Assembly: GCA_017644045.1 (NCBI GenBank) | Contig: JAEPMI010000003.1 | Coordinates: 434,001 to 498,000 of the forward strand | Direction: 5' to 3' | Length of the DNA stretch: 64,000 nucleotides | From: Deltaproteobacteria bacterium | Lineage (GTDB): Bacteria; Myxococcota_A; Polyangia; Polyangiales; Houyiibacteriaceae | In this document: one piece after another, positions 7,745-15,263 of the stretch | Numbering within the stretch: position 1 is the first letter of the stretch | How the letters are laid out: each line of letters begins with the position of its first letter | Translations under genes and position numbers: made by a program | The notes under the pieces: model-generated | Told to the model about the DNA's origin: nothing | Seen by the model: the letters and a program-made list of their open reading frames with translations, nothing else | The model's database searches: none

Positions 7745-10066
7745 ATGGGTGAGGATCCGGACCACGCGCTGCGAGACACCCTCGCGGCTGCGCACTCGGG
7801 CGACTACGCGCTCGGCGGGCTGATCGCGGACCGCTACGAGGTCATCCGGCAGCTCGGCGTCGGCGCCATGGGGGAGGTCTACGAGGTTCGCGACACGCAG
7901 CTCGACGAGATCGTGGCGCTCAAGCGACTGCTCGGCGCCAGCGACCGGCTCCGCGAGCGCTTCGTCCAGGAGGTCCGGCTCTCTCGCCGCGTGACCCACC
8001 CGAACGTCGGTCGCACCTTCGACCTCGGCGTGGACGGCGACATGCCCTTCCTGACCATGGAGCTCGTGCGCGGCCAGAGCCTCGAGGACCTGCTCGAGGA
8101 GCGTGGCGCGCTGCCGCCCGAAGAGGTCGTCGAGATCGCGCTCTCGGTCGCGCAGGGGCTCACCGCTGCGCACGCCGCGGGGATCGTCCACCGCGATCTC
8201 AAGCCGGGCAACGTGCTGGTCGAAGAAGGTGGGCGCATCGTGATCTCCGACTTCGGCATCGCCCGCTCGAACGACGGTCCGGCCGACGCTCGGCTCACCG
8301 GCGACGTCGACATTCTCGGCACGCCTCTCTACATGGCGCCGGAGCAGCTCCGCAGCGGCGCGATCGACGGGCGCACCGACCTCTACGCCTTCGGCGTGAT
8401 GCTCTACGAGATGCTCACGGCGGCGGTGCCCTTCGAAGGCACCACGGCGATGGCCATCGCCGTGGCGCGCCTGTCCGAACGGCCCATCGACCCGCGTCGC
8501 CACGCACCGGAGCTACCCGTCCCCTTGGTCGAGCTCGTGCTCCGCATGATGGCGCGCGAGCCGGCGGATCGGCCCGAGAGCGCCGAGGCCGTGCGCGCCG
8601 CGCTCGAGCGTTGGAAAGCGGGCGACGCCACACCGCGACACCGGTTGCCGGCGCCGCTGGGCGAGAAGTCGGTGGCGGTCCTGCCCTTCGGTTACCGGGG
8701 CGACGACGACACCGACTACCTCGGCGAAGGCGTCGCCGAAGAGCTCGTCGACGTCCTCAGTCGGACCCGCGGCGCGCGGGTGCTCAGCTTCGGCGCGACC
8801 AGCGCGCTCGGACCGCGCGCGGCGCCGAACGAGCTGGCCTCGCTCGGCGCGGACCACGTCGTTGGCGGGACCGTCCAGCGGCGTGGCGCGTCGATCCGGA
8901 TCACCGCGCGCCTGACCGAGACCGAGACGAACGCTCAGCTCTGGAGCGAGCGCTTCTCCGGTGACTTCGAAGACGTCTTCGAGCTGCAGGAGACCATCAG
9001 CCAGCGCATCGCCGAGGCGCTCCGCATCGAGCTCGGCGCGCGCAGAGAGGGGGCGGTCCCGGAGGAAGCGCTCCGGCTCTACTACCAGGCGCGCCGCTCG
9101 CTCACCGCCGATGGCTTCAACCGGATCGATCCGAGCGGCCTGGAAGACGCCATCGCGCTCGCGCCGGACTTCGGCGCCGCGTACGCGCTCCACGCGCTCG
9201 TCTGCGCGCGGCGCACCTTCACCGCCGCCGTACACGACGGTGCCGACTCCTGGGCCGAGGCCGAAGCGAGCATCGAGCGCGCCATGCGGATCGCCCCCGA
9301 TCGCGCGGATACGCAGCTCGCCAAGGCGGTGCTCGCCACGCAGGCGATGGACACGACGAGGGCCGTCGAGAGCCTCCTCGAGGCGCTGCGCATCGCGCCG
9401 ACGCTGGCGTTGGCTCACCACTACCTCGGCTCGCTCCAGCTCGAAGCGGGCGTGCTCAACGACGGCGAGAAGCGCCTGAAGCTCGCGTGCGAGCTCGACC
9501 CGGCGGGCGCCGAGGGCAGCGAGATCATGCTGGCCCGCCACTACATCCTCAGCGGTCGCTACGAAGAGGCCGAGGCGTTGCAGAGGGCCATCGAGGCGCG
9601 CGACAGCGGCGACGGCGTCCCCGCGCGCATGGTCGGCGTGCGCACCGCGTTCTGGCGTGGTGACCAGGCCACCCTGCGCCGCATCGCGGCGGTCGAAGCC
9701 GCGGGTCCCGGGCTGAACCATGCGGCCGCGGCGATGTTCGCGCGCTTCGCGCTCGGCGAGGCGCCGAAGGAGGCGCTCGCCGAGCTTCGCAAGGAGCTGG
9801 CCGGCGTGACGAACCACCGCTTCCTCGGGGTCGTCCACCAGTTCGAGGCCGACCTCCACGCGCTGCGCGGTCACCACGCCGAAGCCCTCGAGGCCATCGA
9901 GGCCGCGAGTCAGCTCGGGCTCGCCGACGTCGACTGGATGGACCGCTCGCCGTGCCTGGACCCGCTGCGCCGGAGTCCGGCCTTCCTCGCGCTCCGCGCC
10001 GAGGTCGACGAGCGCGCAGCGATCGTTCGATCGCCGCGCGTGTCCTCGTCCATGACGCTCCGGTAG
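7745..10066 (+). CDS. Ser/Thr protein kinase with TolB-like and TPR modules
   Basis: 773 residues from ATG 7745. The kinase domain (~31-290) has GVGAMGEVY, VALKRL, HRDLKPGN, DFGIAR and APEQ, so it should be active. There is no obvious membrane helix. Residues ~309-435 form a module often found behind kinases and adenylate cyclases: KSVAVLPFGYRGDDDTDYLG, then GEGVAEELVDVLSR, DHVVGGTVQRRGASIRITA and ELQETISQRIAEAL. This TolB/FlgO-like fold is thought to bind ligands or partners. The rest (~440-760) is a chain of TPR-like helices, e.g. ALHALVCARR, LALAHHYLGSLQLEAGVLND and GHHAEALEAIEAASQLGL. It is probably a cytoplasmic kinase whose TPR array recruits substrates. The stop is six bases from the convergent gene's stop. 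Confidence 0.93.
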   Translation: MGEDPDHALRDTLAAAHSGDYALGGLIADRYEVIRQLGVGAMGEVYEVRDTQLDEIVALKRLLGASDRLRERFVQEVRLSRRVTHPNVGRTFDLGVDGDMPFLTMELVRGQSLEDLLEERGALPPEEVVEIALSVAQGLTAAHAAGIVHRDLKPGNVLVEEGGRIVISDFGIARSNDGPADARLTGDVDILGTPLYMAPEQLRSGAIDGRTDLYAFGVMLYEMLTAAVPFEGTTAMAIAVARLSERPIDPRRHAPELPVPLVELVLRMMAREPADRPESAEAVRAALERWKAGDATPRHRLPAPLGEKSVAVLPFGYRGDDDTDYLGEGVAEELVDVLSRTRGARVLSFGATSALGPRAAPNELASLGADHVVGGTVQRRGASIRITARLTETETNAQLWSERFSGDFEDVFELQETISQRIAEALRIELGARREGAVPEEALRLYYQARRSLTADGFNRIDPSGLEDAIALAPDFGAAYALHALVCARRTFTAAVHDGADSWAEAEASIERAMRIAPDRADTQLAKAVLATQAMDTTRAVESLLEALRIAPTLALAHHYLGSLQLEAGVLNDGEKRLKLACELDPAGAEGSEIMLARHYILSGRYEEAEALQRAIEARDSGDGVPARMVGVRTAFWRGDQATLRRIAAVEAAGPGLNHAAAAMFARFALGEAPKEALAELRKELAGVTNHRFLGVVHQFEADLHALRGHHAEALEAIEAASQLGLADVDWMDRSPCLDPLRRSPAFLALRAEVDERAAIVRSPRVSSSMTLR

Positions 10067-10072
10067 CGGCGC

Positions 10073-11062
10073 TCAGTAGCGGGCTTCGATGCCGAGCCCG
10101 AGCAGGGGGCCAGCGTAGGAGTCGAAGAGGCCGGGCCGGAGGATGCCGCCGCCGCCGAAGTAGCCGGTGAGGAAGAGCGAGCCAGCGCCGCCGCCGCCGC
10201 GGAGGAGCGCTCGGAAGCCGATGCTCCCCATGCCGTGTCGGGTTCGTCCGCCGCTCGCGGTGAACACGAGCCAGAAGCCGGTCCCGACCGGGACCATCCC
10301 GTCGAAGCGCGCGTAGACCCACTCGAAGCCGTTGGGGGTGTAGCCGTAGCTCACGCCGATCTCGGCGAAGAGGCCATCACGCGCGCCGAGCCGGAGGTTC
10401 ACTCCGGTCGAGAAGCCCAGCGTGGTTCGGTACGAGCCGAAACCCCCGTCGTCCTCGACCTCGGTGACGGTCGCGCCGATCGTGACGCCGAAGCCGAAGA
10501 CGAGATGGTCGTAGCCGAGCCCGATCTCGCCGTGGCCCACGCTGACGCGATCGATCGAGCCGAAGCCGAAGCCGACCGGCGAGAGCCGGGCCTGGACCTC
10601 GAGCGGGATGCTGGCTCGGTAGCGCATGCGGATGTCCGTGAGAATGCCGCCGCCGCTCTCGACGGAGGCCGAGGCCAAGCCGAAGAGTCGGGTGTCGAAA
10701 CCGAAGTAGCTCGGTCGTGCCGGCACGCTTCGGGTGACCGTCGCCCGGGCGGCCGTCAGACGCACGGCGGCTCCTTCCTCCACCTCTGCGCCGATGGGTC
10801 GGATGGTGCGGGCGGAGTCGGGGAGGGCGCTCATGACCTGCACCACGACGGAGCCGTCGCGGGTGGCGATCTCCACCGAGTCGCCGCGACCGATCCCGTC
10901 GTTCGAGCCGAGGTCGATCACCAGCACGCGCTTGTCGACCTTCTCGACTCGCCCGACCCGCGTGGTCGCCGGCGCGGCGGGCGGAGGCGCCTGTGCGCCT
11001 GCGGTCGACGCGACGAGCGCCAAGCCCGCCAGCGCGAGCCCGAGTCCCCGGGAAGCCTCCAT
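10073..11062 (-). CDS. Exported beta-rich protein with FlgT-like N-terminal domain, probably outer membrane
   Basis: 329 residues with a clear signal peptide (LGLALAGLALVASTAGAQA). Residues ~33-75 (VGRVEKVDKRVLVIDLGSND, then GIGRGDSVEI) resemble the small beta-domain seen in FlgT C-termini and other envelope proteins that read out 'number of domains after a conserved GSNDGI'. The remaining ~230 residues alternate short beta-strands with Gly-rich turns and end with an aromatic residue (GLGIEARY), as expected of a beta-barrel inserted by BAM. It lies just downstream of the PEGA kinase gene on the same strand (15-base gap), so it is probably co-transcribed. The specific function is unknown. Confidence 0.75.
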   Translation of the reverse strand: MEASRGLGLALAGLALVASTAGAQAPPPAAPATTRVGRVEKVDKRVLVIDLGSNDGIGRGDSVEIATRDGSVVVQVMSALPDSARTIRPIGAEVEEGAAVRLTAARATVTRSVPARPSYFGFDTRLFGLASASVESGGGILTDIRMRYRASIPLEVQARLSPVGFGFGSIDRVSVGHGEIGLGYDHLVFGFGVTIGATVTEVEDDGGFGSYRTTLGFSTGVNLRLGARDGLFAEIGVSYGYTPNGFEWVYARFDGMVPVGTGFWLVFTASGGRTRHGMGSIGFRALLRGGGGAGSLFLTGYFGGGGILRPGLFDSYAGPLLGLGIEARY

Positions 11063-11077
11063 CGCCCGGAGACTAGC

Positions 11078-12904
11078 TCAACGCAGCGGGACTCGCCGCC
11101 TCGTCGACTCGCCGGAGACCATCCGGACGGTGTAGCTCCGCCGGATGCCGGCCTCGGTGTTCACGAAGGTGAGCTCGTGATCCCCCGGCGGCAGCTCGAC
11201 GTTGCGGAGCGGCGTCACGCCGAGGACCTGGTCGCCGAGCCGGACTTCGGACCACGGAATCGTGTCGAGCGAGAGCAGACCGGGCGCCTCGGCGGCCTCC
11301 TCGGCTTCATCGGGCTCTTCGGTCGCCGACTCCGACTCCGACGGCCGATCGCCGACCGCCGACTCCGATGGCCGATCGCCGACCGCCGACTCCGATGGCC
11401 GATCGCCGACCGCCGACTCCGATGGCCGATCGCCGACCGCCGACTCCGATGGCCGATCGCCGACCGCCGACTCCGATGGCCGATCGCCGACCGCCGATGG
11501 CCGATCGCCGACCGCCGACGGCCGATCGCCGACCTCCGACTCCGACTCCGACTCCGACGCCGACTCCGACGCCGACTCCGACTCCGACTCCGACGCCGAC
11601 CCCGACGCCCCTTCGTCGCCCTCCGTTGCTCCGTGACTCCGGGCGAGGCCCTGAGCCCCGCCTGACTCCGCCGCCGGTTCCGACGTCGCCATCCCGGCTT
11701 CCTCGTCGGTCAGCACTCCGCCGACCATGATCGCCGTCAGGGTCGCGACCGCCGCCGCGGCCAGCATCAGTGGCATCCGCCAACCGGGCGGGGGCGCGGG
11801 CTCCCGGCGCTCGGGCGGCTCCGGGATCGGCGCCTGCGCCCGGCTCACGCCGAACGACCCCGTGCGGCTCACGGCGAGCGCTCCGTCGACGAGCTCCGCC
11901 AGCAGCACCTGCTGCCGCTCGCGCTCGCCCTCGAAGAGATCCCCGAGCAGGTCCGCGAGGTCCTCGCGGCGCACCGGCTGCGGTCGGTCCGCGAAGAAGT
12001 CGCGGATGTCGTCCGCCATCACCTGAGCGCTCGCGTAGCGATGGTCCGGGTCGTGCTGGAGCGCTCGGTGGACCACCGCCGCGAGCGCCTCGGGTGCGTC
12101 GGGTGCGTGCTCCTCGAGCGGCTGCAGATCGCCCGCCACGAGCGCCTGCAGCGTCGTGACGTCGTTCAGGTTCGGGAAGAGGCGCTTGCCCGTGAGGCTC
12201 TCCCAGAGGACCACGCCCGTGCTCCACACGTCCGCGCGTCGATCGGTTCCGTCGCCGGTCGCGTGCTCCGGTGCCACGTAGCCCCACTTGCCCTTGATGA
12301 CGCCCGAGTCGGTGTTCGCTCGGCGGATGGCCGCCTTCGCGATGCCGAAGTCGATCAGCTTCACCGTCCCGTCCCAACAGAGGAAGACGTTGGAGGGCGA
12401 CACGTCTCGATGGACGACCTCGAGGGGCGAGCCGTCGTGGTCCTTCAGCTCGTGGGCGTAGTGCAGCCCCGCGAGCACCTCGCCAGCGATGAACGCGGCG
12501 AGCTCCGGGGCCAGCCGCTCGTGGCGTTGACCCAGCGTGGCGAGGAGTCGGTCCAGACCGATCCCCTCCAGGTAGCCCATGACCATGTAGTGGCGGTCGC
12601 CCGAGACCCCGACCTCGAGGGTCTGGGCGATGTTCGGGTGGTCGAGCCGACCCGCGAGGCGGGCCTCGTCGAGGAACATCTCGACCACCTCTTCGTCGTC
12701 CTCGAAGTGGGCGTGGAGCAGTTTCAGCACCACCAGCTTGCGGAAGTCGTGGGGGCCCCGCTTGAGCGCCAGGAAGACCTCCCCGGCCCCTCCCTTGCCC
12801 AGCGACGCCAGGACGTCGTACTCGCCGACCCAACGCGGGGCGAGGGGCTGCATCGCCCCCTCCGGAGAGCTCGGCTCGACCTCGTCCACCCCGCTCATCG
12901 CCAT
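11078..12904 (-). CDS. Membrane Ser/Thr protein kinase with repeat linker and PEGA domain
   Basis: 608 residues. The kinase domain (~28-300) has GKGGAGEVF, VVLKLL, HRDVSPSN (the VSPSN variant common in myxobacterial kinases), DFGIAK and APEH. A single membrane helix (MPLMLAAAAVATLTAIMVGG) lies near residue 380. The outer part opens with an acidic Ser/Glu tract, then 9-residue repeats of the form SAVGDRPSE, then another acidic tract. It ends in a PEGA-like beta domain (VRLGDQVLGVTPLRNVELPP, then GDHELTFV). The topology suggests a cytoplasmic kinase with a periplasmic PEGA domain at the end of a flexible stalk. The start ATG GCG ATG gives two closely spaced candidates (12904 or 12898). Confidence 0.92.
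   Translation of the reverse strand: MAMSGVDEVEPSSPEGAMQPLAPRWVGEYDVLASLGKGGAGEVFLALKRGPHDFRKLVVLKLLHAHFEDDEEVVEMFLDEARLAGRLDHPNIAQTLEVGVSGDRHYMVMGYLEGIGLDRLLATLGQRHERLAPELAAFIAGEVLAGLHYAHELKDHDGSPLEVVHRDVSPSNVFLCWDGTVKLIDFGIAKAAIRRANTDSGVIKGKWGYVAPEHATGDGTDRRADVWSTGVVLWESLTGKRLFPNLNDVTTLQALVAGDLQPLEEHAPDAPEALAAVVHRALQHDPDHRYASAQVMADDIRDFFADRPQPVRREDLADLLGDLFEGERERQQVLLAELVDGALAVSRTGSFGVSRAQAPIPEPPERREPAPPPGWRMPLMLAAAAVATLTAIMVGGVLTDEEAGMATSEPAAESGGAQGLARSHGATEGDEGASGSASESESESASESASESESESEVGDRPSAVGDRPSAVGDRPSESAVGDRPSESAVGDRPSESAVGDRPSESAVGDRPSESAVGDRPSESESATEEPDEAEEAAEAPGLLSLDTIPWSEVRLGDQVLGVTPLRNVELPPGDHELTFVNTEAGIRRSYTVRMVSGESTRRRVPLR
11344..11613. repeat. In-frame tandem repeat array inside the PEGA kinase gene
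   Basis: Five 27-bp units (11344-11478) are virtually identical and are followed by two 21-bp units (11479-11520) plus a partial unit. A degenerate GACTCC/GACGCC hexamer tract then runs to about 11613. All unit lengths are multiples of three, so expansion or contraction keeps the frame. The encoded peptide is a Ser/Glu/Gly/Asp/Arg/Pro stalk repeat. The near identity of the units suggests recent slippage or unequal crossover. Confidence 0.9.
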
Positions 12905-13016
12905 CAGTCCACGTGCCCTCGAGCCGTCAGGATATGCACGGAATCGCCCGCGAACACCGTGCTCTTGGGCACTTTTGCCCCTATACCACTGGGGAACCCA
13001 CTGGAATCACTGCTGG

Positions 13017-13044
13017 TTGACGCTGGCATCGAGCTTGCTAACTC
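13017..13044 (+). promoter_or_regulatory. Sigma70-like promoter candidate for the vWA-like lipoprotein
   Basis: TTGACG at 13017-13022 and TAACTC at 13039-13044 are separated by 16 bases and lie 22 bases before the ATG at 13066. The stretch from 12960 to 13045 is clearly less GC-rich than its surroundings. It sits in the divergent gap with the PEGA kinase gene. Confidence 0.4.
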
Positions 13045-13065
13045 TCCAGTGTGCTTGGCGAGAAC

Positions 13066-14193
13066 ATGAAGAATCAGTCTCTCGATGATGCCAGAACGAG
13101 CCTCACTTGGCTCCCGTTCGCCTGCGTGGCGGCCATCGTCGCCGGCTGTGGCGCCAAGACCGACCTCGACATCGGCCAGGTCGAGCGGCCGGGTCGCGAC
13201 GCCTCGATCACCTTCGACGCCACCATGCCGATGGATGCCGCCGTCGATCCCGACATGACCTTCGACATGGGCACGGACATGTTCACGGACCCGGACATGT
13301 GGGTCCCCGAGTGTCCCGACTCGATCCGCGTCACGACCCGCGAGGCGTCGGTCCCCGTCGACATCATCTTCGTCATCGACAACTCGGGCAGCATGCTCGA
13401 CGACATCGACAACATGCGCGCCAACATGGAGATCTTCTGGGACGGCCTCACGGGCGCCAACATCGACGCCCACGTGATCTTCGTGACTCAGGAGGGCTTC
13501 GCGCCGACGCCGCCGCCCGCCTTCAGCGGGCGCTTCTACCCCGTGGGCGAGCGAGTGAACTCGCACGATGGGCTCCTCAAGCTCCGCTCCCAGTTCCACA
13601 CGTATGAGCGCTTCCTCCGCCCCGACGCGATCACCCACTTCGTCGGCATCACCGACGACGACGCCAACTTCGGCGACGGTGAGGTCTTCCTGGAGGTCAT
13701 GACCGATCTGCTCGGCCACGACTTCACCTTCCACTCGGTCGCCTCCGAGCGCATTCGACCGACCCCGGCCAACCCCAGCGGCGCGTGCGTGCACAGCAGC
13801 GGCTTCGCCTACAGCCCGGGCTACGAGTGGTACTTCCTGAGCGACGCGACCGGCGGCATCAAGCTCAGCATCTGTGAGGAAGACTGGTCCGCGCTGCTCC
13901 CGCCGCTCACCGAGCGCATCGCCATCCGCATCCCGATTCCCTGCGGCTACCGGCTTCCGACGCCGCCTCCGCCCGGCATCACCTACCGCGAGGAGGACTT
14001 CACCGTCCTCTTCGAGGAAGACGCGGGTGGCCTTCGCGTCATCCCGCGTGACGGCACCGGCACCTGCGCGAGCGGCGGCTGGAACTACGCGGAGGGCTCG
14101 GAGCGCATCGAGCTCTGCGAGACCACCTGCGACGAGCTGATGGCGCTCGACGGTCGAGTCGACATCGACCTCGGCTGCAGCATGATCCGCTGA
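13066..14193 (+). CDS. Lipoprotein with von Willebrand factor A-like domain
   Basis: 375 residues from ATG 13066; an in-frame GTG at 13051 is an alternative. The N-terminus is a lipoprotein signal (CVAAIVAGCG) followed by an Asp/Met/Pro-rich linker. Residues ~100-290 form a vWA-like domain: VDIIFVIDNSGSM supplies the DxSxS metal-site motif, and HFVGITDDDANFG fits the region of the second metal-site Asp. Eight or more Cys residues in the second half suggest disulfides in the periplasm or at the surface. Proteins of this build are abundant in Sandaracinus/Myxococcota, but their binding partners are unknown. The next gene follows after 14 bases. Confidence 0.8.
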   Translation: MKNQSLDDARTSLTWLPFACVAAIVAGCGAKTDLDIGQVERPGRDASITFDATMPMDAAVDPDMTFDMGTDMFTDPDMWVPECPDSIRVTTREASVPVDIIFVIDNSGSMLDDIDNMRANMEIFWDGLTGANIDAHVIFVTQEGFAPTPPPAFSGRFYPVGERVNSHDGLLKLRSQFHTYERFLRPDAITHFVGITDDDANFGDGEVFLEVMTDLLGHDFTFHSVASERIRPTPANPSGACVHSSGFAYSPGYEWYFLSDATGGIKLSICEEDWSALLPPLTERIAIRIPIPCGYRLPTPPPPGITYREEDFTVLFEEDAGGLRVIPRDGTGTCASGGWNYAEGSERIELCETTCDELMALDGRVDIDLGCSMIR

Positions 14194-14207
14194 TACTCTC
14201 CGCCCCC

Positions 14208-14816
14208 TTGAAACGGGCCCCCGAAGAGTTCGACGCCGCGTACTACCAGCGGCACTACGAAGACCCCGAGAGCTGCGCCTCCGACCAAGAGGCCGTCACG
14301 CTCCTCGGCGACTTCGTCTTCTCCTATCTCGACTACCTCCACGTCGACGTCGACTCCGCGCTGGATCTCGGGTGCGGACTCGGCCACTGGAAGTCGGTCG
14401 TCGAGCGACACGCGCCCGACGCGACCTACCGCGGCGTCGAGTGGAGCCCGTACCTCTGCGAGAAGCTCGGCTGGGAGCGCGGCTCGGTGGTCGACTACGA
14501 AGGCGAGCCCGCCGATCTCGTGATCTGCCAGGGCGTGCTCCAGTATCTCGACGACGCCGAAGCCGAGGCCGCCATCGGTCGCCTGCACGCCTCGACCAAG
14601 ACGGCGCTCTACCTCGAGGTGCTCACCCAGCAGGACCTCGAGATCGCCTGCGATCGCTCGCGCACCGACGACGACGTCTACCTGCGGACGGGCCAGTGGT
14701 ACTGGAAGGCGCTCACGGGCAAGTTCATCGCGGTCGGCGGCGGTCTCTTCCTGCCCTGTGACACCGACGTCCCGCTCTTCGAGCTCGAGTCGCTCGACCC
14801 GCGCACCGTTCGCTGA
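14208..14816 (+). CDS. Class I SAM-dependent methyltransferase
   Basis: 202 residues, with a TTG start at 14208; no in-frame ATG lies upstream within the gap. SAM motif I is ALDLGCGLGHW near residues 50-60, followed by YRGVEWSPYL (acidic motif II) and ADLVICQGVLQYLDD (motif IV region). Residues YYQRHYEDPESC at the N-terminus resemble small methyltransferases of unknown substrate in related genomes. It is likely cytoplasmic. The function is not identifiable beyond the fold. It stands between the vWA lipoprotein and sufE on the same strand. Confidence 0.8.
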   Translation: MKRAPEEFDAAYYQRHYEDPESCASDQEAVTLLGDFVFSYLDYLHVDVDSALDLGCGLGHWKSVVERHAPDATYRGVEWSPYLCEKLGWERGSVVDYEGEPADLVICQGVLQYLDDAEAEAAIGRLHASTKTALYLEVLTQQDLEIACDRSRTDDDVYLRTGQWYWKALTGKFIAVGGGLFLPCDTDVPLFELESLDPRTVR

Positions 14817-14861
14817 GCCCGGCCGATAGCGCCCGGGCCGGGGGAGTGTTAACCCACCGGC

Positions 14862-15263
14862 GTGCAGACCCTGGACGACGTCCGCGAGACCTTCGCCTTC
14901 CTCGACGATTGGACGGAGAAATACCGCTACCTGATCGAGCTCGGTTCGGAGCTCGAGCCGATGCCCGACGAGCTCAAGGTCGACGAGCACAAGGTGAAGG
15001 GCTGCATGAGCCAGGTCTGGCTCGTCGGCAGCACCCAGGCCGACGGCAAGCTCCACTTTCTCGCCGACAGCGACGCCCACATCGTTCGCGGGCTCGTCGC
15101 GCTCGTGTTGATGATCTTCGGGGGCAAGACCCCGAGCGAGGTCCAGGCGCTCGACGCCAAGGCCGTCCTCGCGGAGCTCGAGCTCGACAAGCACCTCAGC
15201 CCCGGACGCAGCAACGGCCTGCACTCGATGATCGGCCGTATCCAGGCCCTGGCCGCGAGCTGA
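14862..15263 (+). CDS. sufE: SufE family Fe-S cluster assembly sulfur acceptor
   Basis: 133 residues from a GTG at 14862. SufE accepts persulfide sulfur from a SufS-type cysteine desulfurase and passes it to the Fe-S scaffold in the cytoplasm. The family signature is intact: a helical N-terminus (RYLIELGSELEPMPDELK), then HKVKGCMSQVWL with the acceptor Cys at residue 48, then FLADSDAHIVRGLVALVL and the C-terminal SPGRSNGLHSMI. The length matches the family. No sufS, sufB or other Fe-S genes are nearby, so it acts with partners encoded elsewhere. The stop TGA abuts the stop of the convergent kinase gene (TGATCA). Confidence 0.93.
   Translation: MQTLDDVRETFAFLDDWTEKYRYLIELGSELEPMPDELKVDEHKVKGCMSQVWLVGSTQADGKLHFLADSDAHIVRGLVALVLMIFGGKTPSEVQALDAKAVLAELELDKHLSPGRSNGLHSMIGRIQALAAS

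Noticed and set aside
11344-11541. CRISPR-like repeat array
   Set aside because: The units are contiguous, with no unique spacers, and lie in frame inside a kinase gene. It is a protein-coding tandem repeat.
12961-12995. Promoter TTGGGC ... TATACC before the vWA lipoprotein
   Set aside because: The spacing is only about 11 bases, too short for sigma70. TTGACG / TAACTC further on fits better.
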